Of a DNA stretch of 64,000 bases, positions 1 through 11,864 are shown in pieces. The notes under the pieces are model-generated. The model was not told where the DNA came from. It ran no database searches and saw only the letters and a program-made list of their open reading frames with translations. The position numbers and the translations under genes were made by a program. Every line of letters begins with the position of its first letter. Position 1 is the first letter of the stretch. The DNA comes from Cryptomeria japonica (taxonomy: Eukaryota > Streptophyta > Pinopsida > Cupressales > Cupressaceae): positions 61,340,114 to 61,404,113 of the forward strand of contig NC_081408.1 in the NCBI RefSeq assembly GCF_030272615.1, given 5' to 3'.

Positions 1-2
1 AT

Positions 3-1751
3 GCCGAAAGATATGCTCAATCACATACCCAAGCTAGGGATCAACCACCAAAGCAATTGGATATTCAAAGGCATGCTCAAAATTTGGACACAAGGAAACC
101 CCGTGTCAAATTTGGGGGCAACACATTAGAACATGACATGCCTGTAGAGTATGGTATACATGCACAAAATAGATGTGGTGTGCCTCAACATGAACCTATA
201 CCAAGTGCTCCATATGCACAACATCACTATAGACCTCCTCCATATGAACATGTGTATGATCAATATCATCCATATATGCAACTTTCTCCTCCTCCAATTG
301 GTGCCTCAAGCATGGGGTATGGTCCAAGAGGTCGATCTCCACCTAAGAACAATTTGGAGCAACAAATCAGGGACTTACAAAAGAAAATGGAGGACATAAA
401 TGCACCAAAGCCAACCTACACAATGAGAGACATATGTCCTTATCCATTCGACAAGAGGATTCCAATGCCTCCATTTCCTACACACTTTGTGACGCCTAAA
501 TTTGATAAGTATAGAGGAAAAGGGGATCCTAAGGCACACATAAGACAGTTTTTTACAGCTTGCATTGAAGTAGCTTCAGAAGAGACATATTTGATGAGAT
601 TATTTCCACAAAGTTTAGGTGATCAAGCTATGGAATGGTTCTTTCAACTTCCACCTGGTATTAAGTCATGGGGTGACTTAGCAGAGGCATTTATTCAACA
701 TTTCTTCTACAATATAGAGACAGACATATCAGTCACTACTTTGTGCAACACCAAGCAAAAAGAGGGAGAGTCTTTTGCATCATTTTTACAAAGATGGAGG
801 AATCTAGCTAGCAGATGCTCTTGTGAAATTCCACAAAAACAAATGGTAGAGATGTTCACACAAAATGTTAACAAAGACATTGGCTATGATCTAAGGAAAT
901 CTTGTTTGTCCACCTTCAAGGACGTCATTGAAAAAGGCTTAGCAACTGAAAAGGTCCTAATTGAGCAAGGAGTCATTAAGATATTTAAGGAGAACAAAGA
1001 TGACTTTAAAGGAAAAGACAAGCCAAGATTTTGGAATAAAAACAAGAACACAGTCAATGATGGTGTTGTTGATGCCAATACAGTGTGACCCAAATTCATT
1101 TTTTCCAGATCAAGTTCTACAAACAATCAAGTGAATACTCAAACAACTTCCAAATCACGAAGGAAGTACACTCCATTGGGAGAACCACTTGAGTCAGTCT
1201 TCAAAAAGCTAGTGGCGAACAAGGTAATCACAGTTCTAGATTTTCCTCCATATGAACCAAAGGTTAAACCAAATTGGTGGAATGATGATGAGTATTGTGA
1301 ATTTCATAAGAGTAAGGGTCATAAGATAGGAAATTGTCATCAACTGAAGAACATCGTACAAGATCTCATTGATAGAGGTGACATTGAAATTGAGGGACAC
1401 TCATCTAATCAAGAACATGAGATGTTTAAGGAACCATTCCCAAAGCATGACAAGGGAAAAGCTAAAGCCACAGATGATCAAACCAACTATACCAGAGCAT
1501 CTTACAACTATGATCCAACCATCATTCATATCTCGATGGACAATTATGTCTCTACTATTATCATCAAGGACAAAACTCCTGAGAATTCTACTCAGAGACC
1601 CAAAATTGTCCTAAAAGGTATCGGATCTTCTTCTGAACCTACCTCTGAATGTCATGTTACAACCCATCGAGGTAAAATTACTTTTCCAGGTGCTTCAACT
1701 AAAAACACTGCTTCTTCATCAACCAAACCTGAGTATGACCTTGTAGAATAG
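3..1751 (+). pseudogene. gag: gag of element A (5' partial, nonsense-broken)
   Basis: Structural polyprotein that forms the virus-like particle. The frame is already open at base 3, and the first residues align with the middle of the element B Gag, so the true start lies upstream of the window. The capsid (retrotransposon gag) domain spans about 460-990, including the PQSLGDQAMEWF stretch typical of plant gypsy Gag. A TGA at 1086-1088 interrupts it where element B has Lys. Reading on in the same frame reaches a C-x2-H...H-x4-C zinc-knuckle-like motif (CEFHKSKGH...C, about 1296-1340), then a TAG at 1749-1751 where B has Gln. It is non-functional as it stands. Confidence 0.9.
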
Positions 1752-3443
1752 TTAGGGAAGACACTCGCACTCATCTCCATTCTTGAGCTCCTACGCATAT
1801 CCCCTGCTCGTAAAGCTATTCTTGACAAAATCTTGAGAGACGCTGTCATTCCTACTGATCTGAATGTGGACTAGTTTCAAGCCATGGTGGGATACCTTTC
1901 TATTCCACATTCCCTTACATTCATAGAAGTCGACGATGCATCTGTAAGTCAACCACATAATGCACCACTACATGTTGAAGCCTTCATACACAAACATCGA
2001 ATAAAACGAGTCCTGATAGATGGAGGAGCTGGTCTAAACATTTGTACATTGAGCACAATTAAACAATTGGGATATTCTGATAAAGCTATCAATTCTACAA
2101 ATCAAATAACCATCAAGGCATATGATGATGAAGAGTGTTCATCCAAGGGCATAGTCACCTTGCCTCTCAGAGTTGGGCCAATTACGAAGGATGTGGTTTG
2201 TCAAGTCCTGGATCTAGATCTCACTTATAATATATTGCTAGGATGACCTTGGATTCATGAAATGAGGGCAGTCCCATTGACATATCACCAATGCATTAAG
2301 TTTCCTCACAATGGAGTAGAAGTAACAGTTAATGGTGATCCTAATCCATTTATATATTGCAATAACCTGAGATCACAAACTGAGACCATCATTCCTAGTA
2401 ATCGCGAAGCTGTTCCTTCTTTTGCATACATTGATCCTGAGTCATTAAAACCTTCGACATCAAAACAAGGTGAGCTTAAAGGTAAATTTCAGGACAAAGG
2501 CATGGGGTAATACACTTTAAATCAGATCATGTACTTGCGACAAGTCATGAGTTCCCCAAAAGAATATGGAAGATCACATCCTAACAAGCAAGTATCCATC
2601 ATGGTACTCAAAAGGGACCCTACTACCTTTCAAAGATGGGGCGAACTGGAAGAGGAAGACTTATACAAAATGCTCTACAAAGACATTGAAAATGACACAC
2701 AAGATCACATCAATCTACCATGTGAGAAATATGGCAAAGGCTTCAAGATTCTACAAAAAATTGGGTATGATGGAAAAAGCCCTCTTGGGTTATGAAAGGA
2801 AGGCGTCATTGAACCTTTACAACCTAAATTGACTTTCAAAAGGGAATGCTCAAAGGGACTTGGTTTCCTAACTTCCAAGGTTCACACTCAAAGGATAGAA
2901 GAAGCCTTACAAATCAAAACTGCTAAAATTCAACAAGAGGATCGCTATTCCACAGACTCCAATGAATGGGAATGGGGTTTAGATAAATCCTTTAGTGACT
3001 ATGAGCTCACCGAGACATTCAGAGAGCTAGATGAACCTACAAAAGAAGAGGAATTTTATAAAAAGTTTAGAGTTGGTCAAGGAACAACCCCTGAGGAGTC
3101 CACACAGTCCTTGTCTCAAGGTTCTACGTTGAAATCACATAGGATGAGAACACCTGTCCCAGAATGCGCTACTAGTGATGATAATTTGGATTTTCTCATG
3201 ATCGAGACTGATGAGGAGAGTGCCATTGATGACCTCGATAATTACCTTGACATACCCGAATATAACTGTATCTTCACTCTTAGCCCCACTAACTTCAAAG
3301 ACATTGAAGGCCTTCCTCTTGTCCACCACCAACTCATTGACTGGGATCATGACAGACCAGCATAGTTTGACACATTCCAAAATGATGAAGCTATTATTGA
3401 CTATCTTGGCATACGAGATGATCTTCCCCCTGGGGACCATAAA
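1752..3443 (+). pseudogene. pro: protease and pre-RT linker of element A (broken)
   Basis: Continuation of the same reading frame. An aspartic protease domain contains VLIDGGAGLNI (about 2007-2040), where DGG stands in for the usual D-S/T-G. It would cleave Gag-Pol inside the particle. The stretch from about 2250 to 3440 is an acidic linker before RT, conserved with element B but without a domain I recognise. Nonsense codons sit at 1872 (TAG), 2244 (TGA), 2508 (TAA), 2793 (TGA) and 3363 (TAG). In element B the matching codons are Gln, His, Glu, Arg and Gln. Confidence 0.85.
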
Positions 3444-5150
3444 GTGGGATACACTATAGAACTCAACAGCATGGCATATTTTGGTGAGGGTGTCAGACCT
3501 TCTAGTCGCAAAAATGTGAAAATAAAAACAAACCAAGGGTCTTATGGCGAAAACCACACTGTGTCGCTGTCTGACCCCAAAAAAGTAAAAAGAAAGGACA
3601 TATCAAAGGGTGAAAACCTCTCTGAGGCACCTGAAGATGGAAGGCTCAACATTCTCCCAGCATCATATGAGGAAAAGTCTTCCATGTTGGTAGAGGAGAC
3701 TATCAAAACAAGCATTGGTACAGAAGAGGTTCCACACAACATATTCCTGGCTCAATCGTTGACAGAGTCCGAAAGGTCAAAATTCATAAGTTTCTTCAAA
3801 GAACAACAAATCACCTTTGCATGGTCATACGCTAATATGCCTGGAATAGATCTAGATTTGGTAATGCATCATTTGACAGTCAAACCGGGGGCAAAACCAG
3901 TGAAACAGAAATTAAGAAAAATGTATCCACAAGTGGCATTACTAGTCAAAACAGAACTTGAGAAATTATTGGATGTCGGATTCATACGCCCAATTGACTA
4001 TCCTGAATGGATCTCCAATTTAGTCACTGTCAGTAAACCGGATTGCAGTATCAGAATATGTACAGATTTCAGAGATATCAACAAAGCTTATCCAAAGGAT
4101 GACTTCCCATTACCTAATATTAACTTGATTGTTGATCTCACAGCAGGTCATGAAATGTTATCATTGATGGATGGATTTTCTGGTTATAATCAAATAAGGA
4201 TCGCACCCGAGGATCAACACAAAACATCATTCACTTGTCCTTGGGGAACTTTCTGCTGGAATGTCATGCCCTTTGGGCTAAAACATGCAGGTGCTACCTA
4301 TCAAAGAGCCATGACTACTATCTTTCATGATCTCATGCACGTAACTGTGGAAGATTATGTCGATGACCTCTTGGGTAAATCAATAGACAGAGATACACAT
4401 TTGGACATTCTTTCAGTCATCTTTGATCGGTTGGAAAAGTACAAAGTAAGATTAAACCCCAAGAAATGTGTCTTTGGAGTAACCTCCGGGAAGCTCCTAG
4501 GATTCATTGTGTCCAAAAGAGGAATCGAAGCTGATCCAGCAAAAGTCAAGGCCATCTTGGACATGCCACCACCAAGAAATATCAGTCAACTTCGATCCTT
4601 ACAAGGCAGACTTCAGTCTATATGGAGATTCATAGTGCAACTTGTAGATAAGTGTAATCTTTTTTAGCACCTGCTACATAAAAATATCAAATTCAAATGG
4701 GATGATAACTGTCAATAGGCTTTTCAAATGCTCAAAGATTATCTTCTGAATCCACCAGTTTTGATGCACCAATTCTAGATCAGCCTCTGTTACTATACAT
4801 ATCAGCTACTCCAACAGCTCTGGGGGCACTCTTGGCACAACAAATTGCTGAGGGCAAGGAAAAAGCAGTATACTATATCAATCGCACATTGGTGGGATAT
4901 GAGCTAAACTACACACCAATCGAGCATGCATGTCTTGCCGTGGTCTTTGCTTCATAGAAATTATGACATTACATGCTCACTCATAAGACTAAGTTGGTGG
5001 CAAGGATAGATCCGTTGAAATACCTTCTCAATAAAGCAACACTTACTGGGCGACTAGCCAAGTGGGTAATGATCCTGAGTGAATTCGACATCGAGTATGT
5101 GGACAGAAAAGTAATAAAAGGACAAGCCATCGCAGATCAATTAGCAGATA
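3444..5150 (+). pseudogene. pol: reverse transcriptase plus degenerate gypsy RNase H of element A
   Basis: RT occupies about 3930-4410. The core motifs are visible: RICTDFRDINKAYPKDDFPLP, LMDGFSGYNQI and the catalytic box YVDDLLGK (about 4355-4378), which is intact here although element B has YVDN. The following gypsy-type RNase H (about 4680-5120) lacks the usual first catalytic Asp (the motif reads YISATPTALGALL). Damage includes TAG at 4665 and 4716, a one-base deletion near 4767 (found by comparison with B) that shifts from frame 3 to frame 2, TAG at 4955 and TGA at 4964. Confidence 0.92.
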
Positions 5151-5900
5151 CTCCCATGATTGATGATGTTCCTCTAAGTTCAGAATTTCCAGATGAATCT
5201 ATTTTAACAATGTCACATGCAAAGCCATGGCAACTGTACTTCGATGGCTCATACACACAGCATGGGGCAGGAGCTAGCATCCTCTTTATAACTCCTCAAG
5301 GGGATTCTATACCAAAATCATACCGCTTATCATTTCCTTGCACTAACAATATAGCAGAATATGAGGCATTAACAACTGGATTATGGATCGCAGTTCAGTG
5401 GAAGATTCAAGAACTTCGTGTTTTTGGGGACTCTCAACTTGTCATCCATCAAGCAACTGATGATTACCAAACAAAAGATGAAAAATTAATTCCTTACAAA
5501 CAAATGGTGGATGACCTGAAACAACATTTCACAAAGACAGATTTTGAGTAGATACCAAGAGAGTAGAATCGCGCCACAGATGCCATGGCTACAATTGCTT
5601 CACTGATCGATCTACCTCCAAATGAGACCCGCTATGAGTTCTTGGTGGATAACCTTTTGGTTCCTTCATATGAGATGATTCCTACCGAGATGATATGTGT
5701 TGTCGGTTCTGAGTCCCAGTTATATGGTTCCATTTTCACATACCTTCGTGACAATACCCTACCTCCTGATCTATCAAATAACCAACGTCGCACTTTCATT
5801 CACCAATCCTCTCGATATGTCATTTTAGTTGATATCCTATACTGGCAAGGTCTAGATGGCACTTTTCTTAGATGTTTAGAAAGCGATGAAGCTCAGATTG
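5151..5900 (+). pseudogene. second, archaeal-type RNase H (aRNH) of element A
   Basis: Domain from about 5215 to 5640 with the four acidic positions of archaeal/plant-type RNase H: LYFDGSYTQHGAGA, NIAEYEAL, FGDSQLVIHQ and, beyond two TAG codons (5549, 5564), the final Asp in ATDAMAT. It removes RNA from the RNA/DNA hybrid during reverse transcription. A second RNase H acquired downstream of a degenerate first one is characteristic of Tat elements. The segment to 5900 is the linker leading into integrase. Confidence 0.87.
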
Positions 5901-6973
5901 CGTTACGTGAAGTACATGAAGGGATATGTGGTCCACATGCTAGTGGTCCTACCTTAGCCAAGAAACTCATTAGGACTGGATATTACTGGCCCAATATGGA
6001 AAAAGACTCATATTAGTTTGTCAAGAAATGTAAGCAATGTCAAATTCATGGAGACCTCATACATGCACCGGCACAAGAACTACAACCAATTGCCTCTCCT
6101 TGGCCCTTTTGTCAGTGGGGACTCGATCTCATAGGCAAGATTCACCCTCCTTCCAATGGTCATAAATTCATTATCACTACCACAGAGTATTTCACAAAAT
6201 GGATTGAAGTCGTGCCTCTCACACAAGTCACTGGAAAATAGATTGCTACGTTCATCCTCAACTATATCATTTGCCGATACGGTATTCCCGTTTTCATTAT
6301 AACTGATAATGGGTGTCCCTTCAAAAATTAGGATGTTCGTGAACTCTGTGACCGCTTCCACATTTCCCATCACTTGTCCATGCCATATTACCCCCAAGGT
6401 AATGGTCAAGTTGAGGCATCTAATAAAACAATCCTTAAAATCCTTAAGAAGACAGTTGATGATGTTGGCCGTAATTGGCATATCCAACTCAATCCTACAC
6501 TTTGGGCCTATTGCACAAGTGTTCGCACACCTATAGGAGCTACACCCTATTCACTTGTCTACGGCACTAAAGCCATCTTGCCTATTGAGGTCGAGTTACC
6601 TTCTTTACAGGTCTCTTTGCAAAACATCATCAGTGATGAAGACTATAGGGTCTCTTGCTTACAAGAACTTGAACTACTGGATGAACAGAGACAAACTGCT
6701 TTTAATCATCTCAAGGCTTACCAACAATGAATGAGTCGCAACTACAATCACAAGGTCAAGCCTCGTACATTTGAGGTAGGTGACTTGGTTCTCAGAGAAA
6801 ACCCCAAGAATCAGCAAGACAGAGAGAAGAAGGGTAAGTTCGAACCAAATTGGCTTGGTCCTTACATTATTATAGCAGCATATGGATCTGGGGCATATCA
6901 GCTCTCAACTACAGAAGGTGAACTTTTGGAGGATCCTATCAATAGCATGCACCTTCATAGGTTCTACACATAG
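5901..6973 (+). pseudogene. int: integrase of element A (broken)
   Basis: Zinc-binding HHCC domain at about 5908-6050 (H of VHEGICGP, CKQCQIHGD). The DDE catalytic core has Asp in WGLDLIG (about 6116-6136), Asp in ITDNG (about 6300-6314) and Glu in GQVEASNKT (about 6404-6430). The C-terminal GPY/F-like module (FEPNWLGPYII, LHRFY) ends at the TAG at 6971-6973. Stops at 6014 (TAG), 6239 (TAG) and 6728 (TGA) interrupt it. No chromodomain is seen, as expected for Tat. Confidence 0.9.
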
Positions 6974-8609
6974 CTCTTTGGAATATCCTAATTCAAAAAT
7001 ACAAAAAAAATCAAAAAATTTCAAAAATACAAAAAAAAAATTATAAAACAAAAAAAATCGTTACTTGGTGAAAACCTGGCAAACAGGCGCCTTGTGACAC
7101 AAAAAACATTGAAAAATCGAAAAAAGTAAAGAGAAATAATTTCGTCCAACAATGAAAACCACTTCGGTGGTGCCCTGGGCAAGTACCATGGTGAAAACTA
7201 GGTTACCAGCGCCATGTGTAGAGACATTGCTCCTCCCTCCTTTAGGATTCACTCTCATCCTTTCACTTTGCACACACTCACAACCAATTCATTCATAATA
7301 AACTTACCCATTCCCATCATGGCTTGTTATTAATCTACCTAAGATTGGTTAGCCATTCATAATAAACCGCCCTTTCCATCCATAATAAATCAGATCCTAT
7401 CTGTGGCTAAGGCAAATCCTACATCTAGTGATGGGTGTAGAACTGAGAATATCACATGTTTTGAGGAGTACAGTTTCTTCTAGCTTCCTTCAGTCTATTT
7501 GCGCACAATCCGCAATAAAACAGCATTTGCATCACAGATCCGTAATAAAGTTTCATCTTCTTCACAATAAAATATCAATTTCATGGATTCAGTTAGTTTC
7601 AAATGAGACAGTAGCAACAATGAGCTTCAACAAAATCAAATCTCTCAACAGACTTAGACAACATATGGTTCCGTGCTATCTATCCTTTTTGTGAAAGTAA
7701 ACATTGTGACCACAATCAAATAAGACTTATAGAAGTGACAAGAGACACTACATTTGAGGACTACAGTGGATGTTGGTGTCGAGTCTTGGTTTTCTTTTGA
7801 TTTTTATCTTTTGGTGACATATCTTTTAGCTTTTCCGAGATGTCTTTGACTAGAGATTCTATCTCCAGGATGTCTTTGACTAGAAAGGCGAGGATGGGGT
7901 ATCGTCACCTATTTGTATTTGCTGTCTGTGGATTGTCTCTTAGTAATGCTATGACTTGTTCAAGGATATGAGGACACTGTGAGTCTAGTGTGAACTGGGG
8001 CATTCCTTGTTTGAGACTGTCTTATCTCCATGCAAACAGGTACAATGACTTTTTGGGTCGAACATATGCCTCGATTGTCATAACCTACTTGCCATAATAA
8101 AGCTCAATGATGATAACGCACAAGAAGCTCTTTCACTTTCATATCTTCTGTCTTTCATCCCCATTTCTTGATTGACTTCCATCATCCTTCTTGAGTCCGT
8201 GTAGCCTGCTATCACATGACTAAGTATAATGACACACCAAAAACATTTGCATTTCATGTAGTTGCACCTGCATCGCCACATATAAGCATTTCATACATAT
8301 ATATAGATATCACAATTGCATCACATCCTACACACAACACCTGTTAGCACAATTTACATTTGCATTTTCATATTCATCTGCATTACATATATTCACATTT
8401 GCATCATGCATACACATATATAAAACATAAAAGAACAAAAATATTACATTGCATTATATACATATTTGCATCCATATCATAAACAAACATCATAAGAACA
8501 TCTCATCACATAGGTACGCATGCATATAGCTCCCGCAAAGATGAATCATCTCATATATATATAATCAAAAGTGTCATGATACAATGATGTCAAAATCATA
8601 TGGCTATAA
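6974..8609. other. non-coding spacer between pol and antisense PMD gene, element A
   Basis: Conserved between elements A and B (B: 19620-21348). It opens with an A-rich tract (6985-7060) and contains GGTGAAAAC motifs around 7070-7200, several TTTATTG/CAATAAA repeats around 7350-7580, and AT-rich DNA after 8280. I see no gene in it. It would hold the 3' ends of both convergent transcription units. Confidence 0.55.
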
Positions 8610-10595
8610 TCACCCGAAGGTGTCTACATCATCATACAAAAATGGTACAATACTCCCTCCCTCGGAGCCGCCTGGCCTCGATGAAATCTGAGCCCCTGAA
8701 GGACCCACCCCAGGATCATCCCTCCTATCCCCTCTATCTGGTGGTGGTGGAGGACCCATAACCCCACCACTAGACGCCTATCTCCTCTAGCTCCCTCCCG
8801 TAGCTATCGCTATCCGCGATGGTCTATGGAAGCTCCTCACCCGTTGATCCACTCGCACTGCACCATAATAAAGGTCCCGCCAGTAGGCAATCTCCTCCCC
8901 GACTCACAGAACATAGGCATATCCGGCCCCTATGTCCTCTGTTACCTGTCTCCCAGCCCTCAGTGCTATCTCAGCCTCTGTGTAGCGCTGAATGGCCTGG
9001 TCTCACTCTCGCTTAGTATCTATGAGCCACCTCTTGAGCCTATCCCTCTCCCTCTCTGGGTCCTGGATCTCATCTGCCTGTCCCTAGCAGATCTCCCTTA
9101 GCTTAGTCAGCTCATCCTCCTCTGCCTCAGCCCCCTATGGCTCTGCCTGTGGCTCCCCCTGTATGGGTGCCTACCCCTGTGCCTGTACCTGTACTGGTGC
9201 CTGCCCCTGTGCCTGTCCCTATATTGGTACCTGTCCCTATACCTCTCCCTATCCCTATCCCTGCACCTGCACCTATTTGGGACCCTATGCTACTGGCACC
9301 TGTAGTGACAATCCACCGCGACCCCTCACCACTCGAGCCTACCTCTCCTCTCCCCCCTCCCTCCATGGTGCAACCCTCCTCTCTCCAACTGCCCCCCTCC
9401 TCCTCCATCAGCCTCTACCCCCATCAACTCCATCATCATCATCATCCCCACCACCATCTCCCTCAAATAACTCTCCTAGATCCGTCAGGCGTGGGAATGG
9501 ATGCTCGGCCCAGTAGGCTGTATACTCGGCATCCATGCCAGAATCCTCAATCTCTAGCCACATGTCCCAGGGTAGGGGTACCATCTCTACTAGTTGTGTC
9601 ATAGCCTAATCATATGATAACAAGGGTCCAAACTACGCCTGATCCCTGACTATCCATGCATACATGCCTGAGCGCCGTGGCATCCGCTGAATCCTGCCAA
9701 ATTGCCTACCAACCCTATCCACAAGCTGTCTCTCCAGCACATAGGGCATCCATCCAATCAGGTACCTACTCCGGAAGGTGTAGGGAAGCTCTACTGCATC
9801 ATCCTCCCACTCCTCGCATCCTAGGTATGGCCTCCAAATGACCACATCAATATCATCTATCACCTGCCGCTAGTGCTCTAACCTGCCAATCCGGGGCTGC
9901 GACGTGATCATATCATACAAGTGAACGAAACTGCGCCCGTGACCTCTACCTCTGAAATGTATCGATCTCGTCACTGGCAGATGCTCATAAGCCCACACCT
10001 ACAACAATGTCACCCCACAACCCAATCCCACTAATCCGTGGTATACAAACTGATGCAGCTCATAGTATAGGTGTGCCAGTACACATGGTCCCCAGGCATA
10101 TCGGGTGTGCTGTGTCACTAGTGTCTCCAATGCTCCTCCCCAGCCCACAGCCAACCCCCATGTCACTCTATCAGGACACAGGAACCCACTGATCGCTTCT
10201 CCTATCACTGCTGGCAGTGCCAATCCTGTCACAATCATAGTGTCGCAAGCCACATGCCCTGCCCTCATCTCCAATCTTGGGTCCTGGAACACTCATCTCA
10301 GGGCCTCCCTGTCTCCATCTCAATCGTACGGAATCAACTCCCCATCGATCGGTATCCGCAAGATCTTGTATATATCCTCCAGGGTGACTGTCATCTCACC
10401 CATCGGCAAATGGAAAGTACATGTCTTGGAGTGCCACCTCTCTGCTAGTGTAGTCAGCAAACCCATGTTCGCCCAAAACTCAGGCACATACAAAACATGT
10501 CTCAATCCCATAGCCTCAATCGTTGCTCGGTCCCCAAGTGTCAACTCAGGTCGCAATCTCTATGTCGATGGGAATCTCTCCCGTGACTCTAACAT
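8610..10595 (-). pseudogene. antisense plant mobile domain (PMD) gene of element A, broken
   Basis: Read on the minus strand from ATG at 10593-10595, one frame runs to a stop at 8610-8612 (about 661 codons) but is broken by nonsense codons, several being TAG where element B has CAG. It aligns along its length with the element B PMD gene. PMD hallmarks are visible: FWANMGLLTTLAERWHSKTC, GEMTVTLEDIYKILRIPIDGE and YAWGPCVLAHLYYELHQFVY. An acidic tract (GGDDDDDG) and a Gln/Gly-rich degenerate repeat follow. PMD proteins of the MAIN/MAIL1 type act in transcriptional silencing in Arabidopsis, and PMDs are widespread in plant transposons. It is convergent to pol, so its message would be antisense to the genomic RNA. 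Confidence 0.82.
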
Positions 10596-10698
10596 CGGCA
10601 AATACTCCTACAGTCAAGCAAATCAATCATGTCAGTCATAGTGACATTCATTGTTCATCAAAAAATGCTACTTTTTATCTAAATGCATATGGCATTCT

Positions 10699-11056
10699 AT
10701 CCTAGTGACACTCCCTATTCATCACAAAGTGTTGCTATCTATCCCAGTGACACTCCCTGTTCATCACAAAGTGTTGCTTCTATCCTAGTGGTACTCCCTG
10801 TTCATCACAAAGTACTACGTGTTTTGCACTCCCTGTTCATCACAAAGTGTTGCTCACATTTGCACTCCCTGTTCATCACAAAGTGCTGCTCACATTCTAG
10901 TACTCCTTGTTCATCACAAAGTACTCTATCTTGGTATTCACTATTCATCATAAAGTGCCTTGATCTATCCTAGTCTTCTCTAGAGGACCTGCTTGAGTGT
11001 ATCCTCTCAGTAGCTTATCCAATCGACAGCGTATGTTCATCACAGAACTGTCGATT
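10699..11056 (-). repeat. tandem hairpin array upstream of PMD gene, element A (8 hairpins)
   Basis: Seven units at 38-42 bp spacing: 10708-10732, 10750-10774, 10788-10818, 10826-10850, 10862-10886, 10899-10925 and 10939-10957. Six have a 15-nt loop close to CCCTGTTCATCACAA on the plus strand; the seventh has lost four bases. Stems differ between units but stay paired: ACACT/AGTGT, GTACT/AGTAC, GCACT/AGTGC, AGTACT/AGTACT. An eighth hairpin at 11021-11056 has a perfect 9-bp stem AATCGACAG/CTGTCGATT and a related 18-nt loop. The array lies just 5' of the PMD start in PMD orientation. Confidence 0.9.
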
Positions 11057-11106
11057 TGACCTAGAAGACACAAATTCATATTTTTTGGACATAAATGCAC
11101 TTTCCT

Positions 11107-11340
11107 GACATAAACGTGCTTAAAGACTACACAGATGCGCCTGAAAGACACAGACATGCCTGAAAGACATAGACGTGCCTATTCTCTACACAGACGTGCC
11201 TTCTTGGCACAAAATCCCCTACACTGCACAGACGTGGCCACATTCGACACAGACACGTTTTCCAACACAAACGCGCCTGGCACAAACCCAGACGCGCCTA
11301 GCGGGCATAGACGTGCCTGGCACCAACGCAGACACGCTTA
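11107..11340 (-). repeat. GCGTCTGTG-type repeat array, PMD leader side, element A
   Basis: About eleven copies of a CACAGACGYG motif on the plus strand (CRCGTCTGTG in PMD orientation), roughly 20 bp apart and separated by variable spacers. Several copies show C-to-T or G-to-A decay (ACAGACATG, ATAGACGTG). It matches the array at 16965-17245 in element B in position and orientation. Confidence 0.88.
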
Positions 11341-11850
11341 AACATTTTTTTACATTTTTTGACCCTGACTTAATGCGCATTTATTGCCCTATCTACCATG
11401 CATTAATGACAACAATAAATGCATCGAAGTACGAGGAGGTTTGGTGGTATTTATCGGTTCTCCTGCCTTTGCTAGCCTCTGGAATCAGCGAACGCAGTCG
11501 AATCTGTAAATGAAAGCCATCGCTGCTGACTGCTACTACTCTATTCTTGCTCTACACTCTATTCTCGTGGATGTGTGAATGACAATGAGGATGTATTTTT
11601 CCCATGGTCTATCTTATAGACTACCCTAGCCCTAGCCCTCGTTTCCTGAGTCGATCTTCTTTATCCCATGACTCTGTCACTTTATCCGATCAGTCCATTC
11701 TAGCCTTTCTTTCTTATCGATAGATTTTCTGCAATCTTTTCAGCCATTTTCATCCAATCTCTCGAGGGGGCATATCATTCCCATCTTGGGGCAACTCTGT
11801 ATTAGTTCATCTTATCTTCTTTGAAACAACACGACAAGCCGCATTGTCTC
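11341..11850. other. region between repeat array and polypurine tract, element A
   Basis: Homologous to 16447-16964 of element B (for example the shared sequence around the CATTGTCTC before the polypurine tract). It holds no ORF of note. In PMD orientation it lies upstream of both arrays, so it is the obvious place for a PMD promoter, but I cannot point to a TATA box with confidence. Confidence 0.4.
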
Positions 11851-11864
11851 AAAGAGGGGCAAAA
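11851..11864 (+). promoter_or_regulatory. polypurine tract of element A
   Basis: AAAGAGGGGCAAAA lies directly against the first base of the 3' LTR (TGTAGACA...). It primes plus-strand DNA synthesis during reverse transcription. The same tract is found inverted at 16433-16446 in element B. Confidence 0.88.

Noticed and set aside
4355-4378. Suppressed-stop or alternative genetic code to explain many TAG codons at Gln positions
   Set aside because: Element B and the UGT gene use CAG/CAA for Gln normally, and A also has a frameshift and TGA/TAA stops; methylation-linked decay is simpler.
9137-9604. 155-codon Pro/Val-rich plus-strand ORF
   Set aside because: It is the reverse complement of the Gln-Val-Gln-Gly repeat and Asp-rich tract of the antisense PMD gene; low complexity, no homology of its own.
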